Shown: positions 10,222 to 21,251 of the stretch, one piece after another
Layout: every line of letters starts with the position of its first letter
Position numbering within the stretch: position 1 is the stretch's first letter
DNA from: Septoria linicola
Taxonomy: Eukaryota > Ascomycota > Dothideomycetes > Mycosphaerellales > Mycosphaerellaceae
DNA length: 64,000 bases
Direction: 5' to 3'
Assembly (NCBI GenBank): GCA_024114885.1
Contig: CP099418.1
Coordinates: 806,001 to 870,000 of the forward strand
Notes under the pieces: model-generated
What the model was told of the DNA's origin: nothing
Database searches by the model: none
What the model saw: only the letters and a program-made list of their open reading frames with translations
Translations under genes and position numbers: made by a program

Positions 10222-10972
10222 TTGGGCATCCCGAGATCAAGGTGTACATCGCATGAGTCTCCGGATGCTTTTAAAGCATCTGTCTTGACTCACTCGACTG
10301 ATTTCAGTGGCTCTATCCATGCGAGCGACACCAAGGTCTGCGGCCGCGTTTTTAGAGGACAAACGAGAAGTTCTTGGCGAACCTCAGACATGTCCCTCCA
10401 GTGGACGAATACGTGACGGACAGTTGCAAACTACGCCGAGGGTGGCAGTGAAAGGACGACACCTGTCATCCAAGCAGCAGAACAGAGCACGACAATGATA
10501 GCAGTAACGACAGACATGACGATATGTACGAAAAGTCTGTAAACGGGACAATGAACATTTCACCCGACTCTGTTCGCACGAATCGAAAACAAGCGTGATA
10601 GCTGTAACTCTGCATCTAGCGACATCTTTGAAGCTGGCCGTCCATAGAGCCTTGAGGAGCATGCAGCACCTTGATGCATCGGAAGGCAAATTTTCTGGTC
10701 ACCGTCACTCGTCGAGGGGCTCACAGCCAACTGCAAGTCTCTGGAATCGATTCAGCCTAAGCACATTTACAATCCAATGTGTAAAGGTAATGTATGCATC
10801 TTGCTTCGGTCGTCGTTGTTCGTTGCAGCCTCAGGCACACAGAGATCAGGGGCCGCCATGGCTTGCACGGCATGCAGCCAGCCGCTGCTCAGCCACCGTC
10901 AGGCTGTGTCGTACAAGTACATTGTTGCCCGCAACTTCAGAACTCCTATTCTCTTGACCAACCCAGGAAAGA
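10222..10972. other. Intergenic region of 750 bp, nothing recognised
   Basis: It lies between two plus-strand genes, so it contains the 3' UTR of the zinc transporter and the promoter of the HET gene. Overlapping frames of about 100 codons here are mutually exclusive and show no domain. Confidence 0.35.
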
Positions 10973-12493
10973 ATGTCAGTCGATACGCAGCAATTCGAGG
11001 TTTACAAGGCACTCCCGGAGAGTTCGATTCGTCTGCTTTACCTGCAGCCTGCGAAAGAATTGACTGCGCCCTTGATTGGGACCTTGGAGATTGTGCGACT
11101 ACTGGAGGAGCCCAAGTATGAAGCACTTTCCTACGCTTGGGATGGCGCGTTCAATGAGGCGGACGCAAGAGGAGTGCTGCCCGTCGACAAAGCCATACCG
11201 CTTCCGCCCGCTACGATGCAGCTCGAAAGACGCTTGTTTAGCATAAATGGCAATCTTTTCCATGCCCTGCGTAGACTGAGGCATCGGTCACAGACACGCG
11301 TGCTCTGGATAGACGCTCTTTGTGTCGATCAGGGAAACGACCTGGAACGATCTGCTCAAGTGGCCATGATGGCTAAAATCTACTCTTCTGCCAGTCAAGT
11401 CATTGTGTGGCTTGGCGAAGACTCGGATGATCGAGACGGAAAGCTATTCTTCGAACTTTGTCGGCGCCACGTTCAAATGTTGAGGACACCATGGGTGCAT
11501 CCCTGGAGGAAGCTTCTTGATTACGTGGTTGAGAGGATTAATAGGCGTTTCGGGGATTCCAAAGGCTATTGGAGCAGTCAGGATCGCTTACGGCCGTTCT
11601 TCTGCCTTGATGCTAAGAAGAGGTATGCGGCTCTGCAGAAGTTTGGCCGAAGACGGTATCTTTTCCGCCGGTGGTGTGCACAGGAGATAGCCGTGGCGAG
11701 AGACATAGCTATGATTTGCGGTGCCCATGTGCTCCCGTGGCAGGTATTCGTGTCTCATGCTTTGGCGCTTGATCGACCGGTATGGCATAGCTGGACATAC
11801 CCGACTAGCGATATCTTGTACTACATGAAGGATCTTCGTACGCAGCACACAAATGCTTTTGATGTCCTGCTGCAGACTACACAGATGAAGTGTTCCGATG
11901 AGCGCGACTACCTCTAGTCCATCGCTGGTCTCCTCGAGGAAGACCCGCGATGTCCGCGGATCAATATCCATTATTCAATACCGTGGCAAACAGTCTACAC
12001 TCGATTTGTGAGCGACTGGCTCAATGTCTGTACAGTGTCTGTAAGGTGGGAGCTTTTGCGACAGGCTGCTGCGCAATGGCACTTCAAGAGATCGCGACCT
12101 TCTGATTTGCCTTCATGGGTCATTGACTTTAGGTCCCGAATCTACGGCTTGTTCGTTTCCATGGAAGACACTGTCGTCGAGCCTGACATTGGCCGTATGA
12201 CAGTTCGTGGCGATTTGCTCGAGGCCAGTCTGGTATACTGTGGCGCCATCAGCTCCATGCCTGAGAGGGAGAAATCCAAGGCTGTCAAGGAGGCCCATCT
12301 AGAGCTGACCGATTGCCTCTGTGCACTCCCGAAACACTTCTTCGATTCGGAATTATCATTCCACAACTACCTTGTCTTGAGACCAATCGCCGACAAGCTC
12401 GACACATTTCGCCTAGTCGGGCTGGAGCACAGATGCGATGAGGCGGAGAAGTTGCGAGAAGCTTGTGAAGTACATACGATCACTATCATCTAG
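10973..12493 (+). pseudogene. HET-domain (heterokaryon incompatibility) protein interrupted by one TAG
   Basis: The frame opening at the ATG at 10973 encodes a typical HET domain. It has YEALSYAWDG (residues about 50), then LHALRRLRH-type text (NLFHALRRLRHRSQTRVLWI), DALCVDQGN, QVAMMAKIYSSASQVIVWLG and later RRWCAQEIAVA. At 11915-11917 a TAG interrupts the frame inside the usual conserved CSDERDYL / SIAGLLEED block. The same frame then stays open for another 190 codons to 12493 with family-like sequence (IPWQTVYTRFVSDWL, PSWVIDF). A TAC-to-TAG change would explain it. A 138-bp in-frame GT-AG intron (11780-11917) could remove the stop, but it would also remove conserved domain sequence. HET proteins act in non-self recognition and cell death on hyphal fusion. 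Confidence 0.75.
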
Positions 12494-12652
12494 CCAGTCA
12501 ATGCGACAGGCAGATCTGAATACTGAAAATCGACCTCGCAGAGGCGCGATGTCTTTGGATCTGGCAGCAACTCTTGCACGAGATCGATTTTGATCACTTG
12601 CAATACTTACCGGTCGCCTATGTTGCCCAAAGCAATAGAGAATCGACGGATC

Positions 12653-14103
12653 TCAAGCACTACACAATCCACTCGAAAAGTCTACACCACACTGGCCCTG
12701 CAGCCACAATGCAAAGCTCGCCCAAGCATAGCTCTCTGGGTTCAGCGTGGTCTGCGCCTCGTAGGACTCCGTCACGGGCTCGGCAGCTTCCCACTTCGCC
12801 AGAATCATGCATGCTATACCTCTCAGCGTCGGCCTGCCCTTCTGCATCAAGAAATGACTCTTCTGGCTCATATCATTACCTGGCAGAGGAACGACACTGT
12901 CAAAGTCGTCCATTCTCGGATCAGCGATATGAAGGACCTCGTGGTCGAAGGTCAGAGCCGTAATCTCCTGGTCATCGAGTATAGCTCCGTTTTGAGGTGG
13001 CGTGGCAGGGATATTCAATCGACCTTGGCGGAAACTGCTTGGACAGAGAATGATCCAGACGGCGTCTGACCATGGCGCAGAAGTATCGTCTTGCTCGGAG
13101 TCCATGCCACCATCTGAACTTGCATCTGAGTCGAAGTCTGATCCGGAGCCATCATCACCCTTTTGCACTGGGAAGAGTGTCGAAGCTAAGTTTGACATAC
13201 AAGTCGATGGCTGGCCTGTACGAGGATCGATCGGCCAGGGGGCGTCAATCCCTGAAAGAGCTGGGTAGCCTCTCTTGCTAAGGACAATGTAGCCGTGTTC
13301 GGTGACGAAGGAGTAGTACCAGAAGTACCAGTTGTCTTCTATCAAGTACATCAGTCGATCGGAGAACATCTGGAATACGGAGCGCAAACAAGGGCTCATC
13401 GAATCGCCGACCCTTACTCTCCTCCCAGTCCTTCAGCTTCCACTTCTCGCCGTTCGGACGACTCGGATCAATGGGTATCGCCAAACCATTCGCATCTCTC
13501 GCTTCGGAACTCGCAGTCTGCAACTCCATGAACGTTGGATCACACATCAACTTCGGCTTATACGGTCCATCAGGCTGTGCATGGGTGATCACGGCTCTCG
13601 CTCGCTTATAGCTTGCTGGTCGCCACAAAATTATCAGCACACAACATCAGAACTCCCGGAATATTCTCAGCAGACGAAGGGGGAAGGGAAATGCTTACAT
13701 CTCACAGCATGCATCTTCCTCCACCACGTCCTCTCCGGCTCACCGCATCCCCCGTGTGCTCCTGCAACTCCATAATTCCATCCTCACTATACTCGTATCC
13801 ATTCAGATCCGGCTCAGTCTTCGGCTGAATCGCCCAGAAAGCATACACCAGCTTTCTCGTCCGGAAGTGACCGGGGTTGTTGTAATTCTCTGGACTGAGC
13901 GCTTCGATGGCGTTGGCGTTCATGGTGTGAATTTGAGTCCATATCTGGGTGAGGGTGTCGGAGACGGGGTTGCAGGAGCTGTGGTGTTGAGGGTAGGGGC
14001 GGATGTCGAGGTGGAAGCTTTGGGATATGGGAGGAGGGGTGGAGAGGATTAGGGGGAGAAGAGAGAGGGTTGGGAGGATGATGAGGAAGGGTTGCGAGAT
14101 CAT
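12653..14103 (-). CDS. Secreted zincin-like metalloprotease, tandem copy A
   Basis: First of three related minus-strand genes. Exon 1 (about 13744-14103) begins with a hydrophobic signal (ISQPFLIILPTLSLLPLILS) and contains FRTRKLVYAFWAIQPK. Exon 2 (about 13418-13615) has YKPKLMCDP. Exon 3 (12653-13338) has NWYFWYYSF, WIILCPSSF, the zinc motif HEVLH (ALTFDHEVLHI) and NPESYAWASFALWL. The second intron (13339-13417, 79 bp) fits in phase. The first junction does not: the obvious GTGAGC donor at 13743 leaves phase 0 while exon 2 needs phase 1. A run of five G (minus strand) lies just before the donor, so a one- or two-base indel is possible. HExxH followed by a distal NxxxYAWF-like block suggests an M35/aspzincin-type fold. 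The substrate is unknown. Confidence 0.6.
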
Positions 14104-14635
14104 GTCGTTGACGCGTTAGATCATGGTCTAGACTGTGTTGAGAATTTGTCGGCGGTAGAGGGAGTGTGAGAAACAAACATGTTGCGTGGCGATCTCGCAT
14201 GGGGGTCTGCAGTGAAGGAGATGACTGACTGAGAGTGAAGCGAAGTGGGTGGTGATTGGATAGATTGTGCTGATCGTAGTGAGGATAAAGCGGCATGTGC
14301 TTCAGACGTTGTCATTGACATGTGCTTCTGTCACTATTGATCGATGTTGGCAGAAGCACTCATCTTCTTCTGGATTGCCAGATGCCATGTCGAGGAGCGA
14401 CCGCAGTCTGAACAAGAGCTGTCAGTCTGCGCTTAGGGCTAGCGGTCTTTCGTTCACGCAGATTTGAGAGATGCTCATCGCTTGGTATGAGATTACCATG
14501 TTGGCTACTAGAGGCATTGGCGATCCATGCTGCTTGTCAAGAATCTATCAGCCGACTTGACCTCAGCTCGTTCGTGTGAGAGCATAGCTACTCCTCTCCA
14601 CTACATCCCGAAATGTACTTTGGCGGCACATCCTC
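14104..14635. other. Spacer between tandem protease copies A and B
   Basis: About 530 bp, upstream of copy A and downstream of copy B. No gene recognised. It should carry the promoter of copy A. Confidence 0.3.
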
Positions 14636-16473
14636 CTACCCTGTAGGCCCATCAAGAGCCACATCCCCAACAACCCGATCCGGCCCTTCCAAGTCCGCAT
14701 CCTCCCCACACCCCTCAACCTGCTCAACAATCTCAATTCCCTCCCCCTCCCCATCAACCCTCTTCCCCTTCGCCGCCGAAAATTCCGGTATCCTCGCCGT
14801 ACACCCCGTGAACTTCGATCCCGCAGGCCGACACGTCCCATCGGACCAGTCCTGCTTCGCAAACAACGTCATTTGCATCGCGCGAGCAAACCATGCGAAG
14901 GGTTCTGGTGTTTGCCAGGACCACATTTCGCGGATCTTGGTAAATTCAACGGGAGGGTCGACGCTGTCGTCGAGGGCGACTTCCCAGCGGGCGAGAGACA
15001 TGGCTTGGCCGGCGCCGTAGATGGGCCGCGGGGAGCGGTCGCAGTCGAAGCCCGATTGGAAGTGAGGGAATCTAGACAGTCTTAGCAGATGCTGAAGTAA
15101 TCGGAGGATTATGATAGATGTACTTCTCGCTAATTGTGCCACTTGCATCTTTCTTAGGTAGACAAGGGTAGACATCTGGACAGCCGTTCGGATAGACCAG
15201 ATGCAGAAACTCGTGAAAGAGTGTCAATACTACGACTTTCATAGCGTCAAGAAGAATGCTGCCGTTCTCGACCATCTTTGTGCGCAGGAAATAGTCGTCT
15301 TCGTCCATGCGGCCGTCGAGGAAAGAGCGAGGACAGAGGATGATGTGTTCGGCTTGAGCGTATGCTCCCATGCCGCCATTAGCGTCTGCTGCTGGCCTTT
15401 GTGCGTGGAGGACCATGGCGTTGCGGGTGGTGACTTTGCAGGGGTTTGGGTGGCCTGTGACGGTGTCGAGGGGGAATGGGTATTGATTTCGTTCTTCGCC
15501 TTCGGGAGCTGCTTCTCGTGGGATTGTGATGTAGGCTCTCTATACAGGTCGTCAGCGCGGTATGATGCATGTTGAATGTGAAGTACCTTACCTCATCTTC
15601 TGGAGCTGGGCCGACTTGGTAGTACAAGAACCACCGATCGTCTGCGGAACGCATCAGTGACGAGCTAGGAAGCGTAGGTGATATTCACATACCGACTGTT
15701 CGTCCCCACTTGGCTTCCCATTCTCGAACCGAGTAGTAGCCTGTACGGTCTTCCTGCAGGGTTAATGCATGGTCAGCACACACTCGCAAAGGTCCTAGTG
15801 CTATCATGACAGCCGTTCTACTCAAGAAGGTGCATCATACAAACCTTGACGATAAGTCTGCCAGTTGCATCGCGCATCGGATCCCTGTCCACATCGATGT
15901 GAAGGAGATATGTTCCGTCACACCAGATCTTAGGCTTCTGGCGATCATCGTCCGCGCGAACAGTCTCCATCATAGCCTGAACTCCCTCGTAGCGGCCTAG
16001 AGCTGCTGTCAGAATGGTCATGGCGAACAAGATCATCGCTTATACTAACGTCGAATCGCAGTAATCTTCTGAACCTGCCACAGTGCCCTCGGCTCGACAT
16101 ATTTCCCATCGACTTTATCTGGCTTCAGACCCCAGAAACTGTAGATAGATTTCATGACCTCAAAGTTCTTGAGCCACATGCTAGCTTGGAGAACTGTGCG
16201 TGCTTGCACGACCATGGAGTATGCTTGGTACCAGATGTTGGCGAGAGGATACTGCCGGGCGCCGAACGACGCGGTTTTCGACCAGATGATTGGCGAGTTT
16301 GGGTCAGCTGGATTGATCCGTCTTAGGCAGCTGCTCGGAAATTGGGCGGGATCTCTGTCGTCGATCTTGAAGATGTCGCGGATGTTCTGCTGATTTGTCG
16401 GGATCTTGGCGAGAGATGGAGTGATCATGCAGAAGGCCAGCAAGCCAGCTGCCAGCATGTCGAGCCGAACCAT
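14636..16473 (-). CDS. Secreted zincin-like metalloprotease, tandem copy B (six exons)
   Basis: All exons fit in phase: 16050-16473, 15845-15996, 15693-15753, 15592-15641, 15124-15539 and 14636-15071. The introns are 51-91 bp with GT-AG ends, giving 512 aa. The N-terminus is a signal peptide (MLAAGLLAFCMITPSLA). Key blocks are IYSFWGLKPD, KPKIWCDGTYL, DDRWFLYYQV, EHIILCPRSFLDGR, the zinc site HEFLH (VVLTLFHEFLHLV), IYGAGQAMSLA and PEPFAWFARAMQM. The last two mirror the YG...LA and NAxxYAYF motifs of deuterolysin/Lys-specific metalloendopeptidases (clan MA, M35-like), so a secreted Zn2+ endopeptidase is the best guess. The first intron has tandem acceptors in frame (16006, 16003, 15997), of which CTCTAG (exon from 15996) has the best branch spacing. 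It is the intact reference for copies A and C. Confidence 0.8.
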
Positions 16474-16762
16474 TATAGCACGCCGAGAGCTTGAGAAAGT
16501 CTTGCAGCAATCTGGAAGTTAGTGATACTTGAGACAAGATCATGGTCATAGAGCTAACTGGGAGGTCAAGGTAACGCGAACCAACATCGATAGCACATGC
16601 AAAGTGAGCATATGCTGAGAGCGCTGCGTCTGTTCACCTCGAGAGCATATGTGAGGGAGCTCACATCAGTTACGTTGTAGTAATTGCCCTCAGTCGGTGG
16701 AAGACCACGCCAATGTCAGATCTTCTTCGTGGTCATCGAAAGACTCCAGCTGCGGCAGTATC

Positions 16763-17760
16763 TCAATAGGGCCAAAATGATCGCGCAGATGTTGTTGGTG
16801 CAGCACGCTTCTCTTCTGGAGCGCTCGCAGTCGGTCCAGAGAAGGGATTACCATGTGGTCTGAGGACTCCGGATGACCAGTCTTGTTGAGCTTTGACACT
16901 CAAGTAGTAGGCTCTGCCAAACCAGGCATAGCATTCAGGACATCTCCAGGTCCTCATGTCCTTCGTGGTCAATGTCGCCGGCGATGCGACTTCGTCCTGT
17001 GCGAGCTGCATACTCTGCAGAGCACCGCTCACATCGAGTTCGTAGTCAGGTCTGTATCCAGCTTTTAACATTGGCCATCTGTACCGAGGTCAGCCATGTC
17101 GCATCCTGGTGTTCATATTGGTGTTCCCAACATAACGATGGTTGGCGAAGGCACTCACAGCGAGGATGGACTTACATCAGCATCTCGCACAGGCGGCATC
17201 GCTTTGTAGTCCGGCGCCCATCTGCCTTTGAACAGGAAGTGCCATATCTCGTGAAACAGAGTCAGAGCTGCAATCTCCATATCACCCAAAATGGCATCAT
17301 CATATTCAGGTTCAAGAAAGTCGTCTGGTCTTCCGACGTTAAAGCTCTGCGGGCACAAGATAATGTGATCGGATTCTGTCCAAGCACTGTCTCCATGATC
17401 GATGTCCTCATCAGAGCCCTCGTAATCGCTGGAGGCGTCGTAAGCTTGCACAGGGACCAACACAGTGCCGAGCTTGTTGCTGCCGCCCGAGCAATATGAT
17501 GGCTCGCCGGTGTCTTTGTCGAGTGGCCACGGCCATGGCCTACTGTCGGAGATAGGTGGGTAGTCTGATCTGGACAGAATCAAGTAGCCTCTCTATGCAT
17601 GATCGTTAGCTCTTGCGTCCTATTTCCCACAAATATATACGCCAATATACTCACATTAGTACCGAGATCATACCATAGGTACCAGAAGTCCTCTACATGA
17701 TCAGCATGACATTGCAAAATCTGACACAATCTACTCACCAAACCAGTCTGTCCATCAAGC
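16763..17760 (-). pseudogene. Zincin-like metalloprotease, tandem copy C, 5' part lost
   Basis: Three exons align with copy B: 17655-17692 (FWYLWYDLGTN), 17159-17592 (YLILSRSDYPP, HIILCPQSF, HEIWH in ALTLFHEIWHFLF) and 16763-17078 (GYRPDYELDVSGALQS, CPECYAWFGRAYYL). The introns are 62 and 80 bp. A fourth piece at 17739-17754 (WTDWF, donor GTGAGT) precedes them, but it is directly preceded by an in-frame TGA at 17755-17757. Upstream there is no signal peptide, no FWGLKP-type block and no start codon. The HExxH exon is intact. This looks like a duplicate truncated at its 5' end. An undetected upstream exon is the alternative. Confidence 0.6.
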
Positions 17761-18541
17761 GTCTCGTGACTGAAGCAAGGGCATCATTTTTGCGAGGTTC
17801 TGTCTTTGGTTCATAGTGGCCTCCAGCGAGCTATCATGCTGACTTCAAAAGGCGATGGAACGCGGCTGAAGCATCATAAAGAAGTCGCAGGATCCTCTTT
17901 GCCCTCCACTTCGACATCGCTATTGTCTTCAGACTTCGCGCTCGAAGATGCTGTCTTGTAAGAGCGCATTGCAGCGGCGAGAAATGGTGCTGAGAGGGGT
18001 CGGTCTGATGCATCGAGCAAACGAAGAATGGTCATCGCCTGACCGCATCATCGTGATACAAGGAAGTTTTCTCGCCAGTAAGCCATGATATGTTACAAGA
18101 GCGTTGTGTCTGTGAATATGTCGTGAAGGAAGGTAGTGCGGAAGTGTTTGTGCCGAGATCGAGCTTCACTCCACCTCCCGATTCGAATGGGACCGATCTA
18201 TCAACGTAGCATGTAATGCGCTTGCACGCTATGCATTGCGATTTCGCACATCGTGGAGTCAAAGATGTATGCTATGATCGTTCGCTCTATAGCATACTGT
18301 AGGAATGGAATGGATATTTGACTTCACTCACGCGCCAAGACCCGGAAAAGCGGTTCCCTCTCGAATTTCTCCTCTCCCTCACCATCTCCACACCTCGGAC
18401 CTTTCCTCCACTCAATCTACTCTACGTCTCAGCTCTCATATTGGATATAGGCCCTAGGTCAACATCAACAGCCACGGTTCCTTAGCGTAAGCTCAACCAC
18501 CAACCTGTCTGTCTCTGCAACACCCTCTAAAAATTTCACAG
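17761..18541. other. Region upstream of protease copy C, no gene
   Basis: About 780 bp where the missing first exons of copy C should lie. I see no sequence resembling the N-terminal blocks of copies A or B in any minus-strand frame. A minus-strand open frame at 18032-18262 (76 codons) has no family resemblance. Confidence 0.35.
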
Positions 18542-18623
18542 TCAGTTGGTTAGAGCGTGGTGCTAATAAGGCTCCTATGCCTCAAAAACGCCAAGGTCGA
18601 GGGTTCGACCCCCTTAGGGACCA
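18542..18623 (+). tRNA. tRNA-Ile(AAU) 3' portion with 19-nt intron, probable pseudogene
   Basis: The D-loop (AGTTGGTTAGAGC), the anticodon stem TGGTG/CGCCA around loop CTAATA-A with anticodon AAU (18565-18567), a 19-nt intron (18569-18587) at the canonical 37/38 position, the variable loop, the T-arm GAGGG/CCCTT with the B-box GGTTCGACC, and the 3' acceptor strand AGGGACC plus discriminator A are all in place. The 5' acceptor strand should read about GGTCCCT, but the bases before the D-arm are AAATTTCAC, which cannot pair. The A-box and the 5' strand of the D-stem (expected GCTC) are also lost. So the 3' three quarters are perfect and the 5' end is replaced. Transcription and function are doubtful. 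Confidence 0.7.
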
Positions 18624-19120
18624 TCAGACTATGTCAAGGTGCTCTACCACTTCGACTTCACCGTCGTCGACCATCTTTTTGCATTTTTTGACTTTGGCTC
18701 ACAATTTGATCATCAGTACGAGCGACGGCATGGTTCATCTTGCTTTGCTACAATGCGGGGAAGTGCCAACAACAGTCTATAGTTCGAATCGTCCATGTTG
18801 AATAATAGATCGTGTTGTTGTGGTCGATGATGTGATGTGCCTCCACCATCGAAATTCTGAGCGAGAGGATAGCGCTAGACACTTTTGCTGCGCACGATGC
18901 AGTTGCCAGCTCGACCGTTAACTAGTCCATTCAAAGGTCTGCCAGCGGCTTTCATGCATTGGTGGCTCGCAAGTGGACTAATACCTATTCAGCCTTGGTT
19001 TGATATGGCGTCAGTGAGAAGCTGTCAGACGAGCCAGGCTCTCTAAAGACAAGAGATGGCAAGACCAAGGTAAGATTATGATCGAGCTTATCAATGATTA
19101 CTAGTGCTTCACAGCGGTCA
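18624..19120. other. Intergenic region downstream of the tRNA remnant
   Basis: About 500 bp before the stop codon of the G-patch gene. No gene, repeat or RNA recognised. Confidence 0.3.
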
Positions 19121-21251
19121 TCAATCATCCTCATCATCACTCCCGAATATCGCCTTGAACACATCCTCGCCGGCTTTCTTCCCCTCTATCGCCTCATTCG
19201 TCTCAACGTCCACCACAGCTCTTTTCTCCACTGGCACGACAGGAACCGCATCACCACTAGCATGCCCACCCTCCGTCCCACCAGAGACGAAATTCGCATC
19301 TCGCATCATCCTCTCAATGCTCGCTTTATTCACCAGATCTAACCTGTCCGCACGATCCATCTTCTCCACCGCATCCTCAGCAGCAGAACTTCCAGCCGCA
19401 ACGTTTGCAGGCGGGCGGACGTTGAAGCGTTTACAGAGAAGACGTGTTGGGTAGAATGATTCGCGTTTTCGTGTTAGAGGGCCGTACATGCCCATTTTGG
19501 CGGCTTTGACTGCAGGATCTTCATCCTTTGCTGGAGCAGGTCTAGCTGTAGGATCAGGAGCATCGGTTGCGAGTTTAGGCGTGGCAGAGCCAGAAGTAAA
19601 TCTGCTCGCCATGTATCCCGAAGCGGGTTTGAAGATCTCTGCAGCTTCGGCGAACTCACGGAGCTCTTTGGCCCATTCTTCGAGACTTGTGTTTGGTACA
19701 CGTGCAGGTAAGCTGTTTTGTTGGCCGGTAGATAGTTCGAGGAAGTATTTGTATCGCTCTCGCTTAGGTGGGTCTTCGCTGTATGGCATCCAGCCTGTTT
19801 TGCCACGGGCTAGAGCTGCAATGGCAGTCTCTTTGCTGAGAGAAGGGACCAGATCCCACAACGTTCGACGCTTCTCGTCCTCGCTCGGCTCGTAGCCTTC
19901 CGGGGCCTTCTCACTTAAAGCTGCCGGCAAGTCTTTGCGGCCACTTGCAGATGCAAGCTTGTCGCGTTGCGCTGGAGTGAGGAAGTCGAAGATGGATTTG
20001 CTGGGTAGCTGTTGTTCACCGAGCAGTTCTGCACGTGCCTTTGCGTCCAGTGTAGAGGCTTTTGCGGCGTCGCCCGTCGACTGATAAGATGTGTTCGCAG
20101 GATCACCTGCGCCTTGCCTTGATGGCTCCCAACCCGGAGGTACCTCTGGTGGAGGATATTTGTTCTCGGAAATGGTCAAAGCCGCAGTTGCGAGCACGAA
20201 GCCATCAAGAGGCAACCGGCCATCATGGCATTTGCGGAAGTTGTTCACATTCGTTGATCGTTGTGCCAGCTTCTTCGAGGGCTGATATGTCGGCTTCACG
20301 ACATTCGTGTTGCTGGTGACCAGACCACCTTTCTTCTTCTTTTGCCCAATGATGCGGTTGTAGCTGATGCTCGGCCCGACAGAATAGGGATCATCATCAT
20401 CCTCGCCATCATCGTTCAGCACACCCGTGCCAAAGCCTGTCTTCTTCAACGGCTTGGGTTTTCGTGCAACCTTCGATCTGCTCAGGATGCGCGAATCATC
20501 ACCACTCTCCTCATCATCGTCTTTGACAGCGGTGTCTTCACCAAGCTTTCCTTCACCAGCAAATCCCAGCCCCTTCTTGTCCGTCTTGCGCACAAACGTG
20601 ATCATGCGCGAGTTCTCCGGCGCGAAGAGATGGACCTCGCCAGTCTTGTCGCCTTGGGCACGTCGCTTGACCTTTGGGCCAATACCTTGCCCTTGTCGCC
20701 AGCCCATCTTCTGCAGCAGTTTCACGCCTTTCGTCTCGCCAGTCGCCTTGAACAAGTCCGAGAACATGCCTCGCACGCCCCCATCTTGGTTGCTGCTTCC
20801 AAGACCAGCAAAAGAGCCTTGAGTCTCTAGTTTTTGTGCTTCAGCCTGCTCCGCGAGATCCTCCTCATCCATGAAATCCTCTGCGCGCTGCTGCTTGCCA
20901 TCTTTGCCATCTGCCTTTGCGCGGTTCGATCGCGACGATACAAACGTGCTCGGCGTCCAGCCTTCTTTGGAGCCTACAGTGTTAAAATAACTGTGCACGA
21001 TCATCAGTCAGATCTTCGAATAAGTAGAATGGACAGACTGACCCTGCGCTGAAACCGCCTGTAAAGGCGCCATGAAGTCGTTTTCGGCCCCGCTCATCGG
21101 TCACCTCTTGCTTCCAGATGGGCACATAACTGCCGTCGTCTCGCGTCTGTTCATCAAATGCTGGCAACGGAGTGCCGTATAACGCATAGGGTGCACGGTG
21201 GGGAGGACCATCGCGATCTTCAAAGGCGGCTCTGGAGCGCTTGAAGGACAT
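19121..21251 (-). CDS. G-patch domain protein, GPATCH1 type
   Basis: Two exons, 21043-21251 and 19121-20990, with a 52-bp intron (GTCAGT...CACAG), giving 692 aa. The N-terminus (MSFKRSRAAFEDRDGPP, YALYGTPLPAFDE, FVPIWKQEV-like text YVPIWKQEVTDERGRKRLHG, FTGGFSAGYFNTVGSKEGW) is the conserved DUF1604 region of GPATCH1 orthologues. The G-patch itself (LLQKMGWRQGQGIGPK) lies near residue 160. Further blocks (SIFDFLTPAQRDKLASA, DLPAALSEKAPEGYEPS) and the acidic C-terminus (FGSDDEDD) match the family. GPATCH1 proteins associate with the spliceosome, and G-patches activate DEAH helicases. Divergent from KIN1. Confidence 0.9.
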
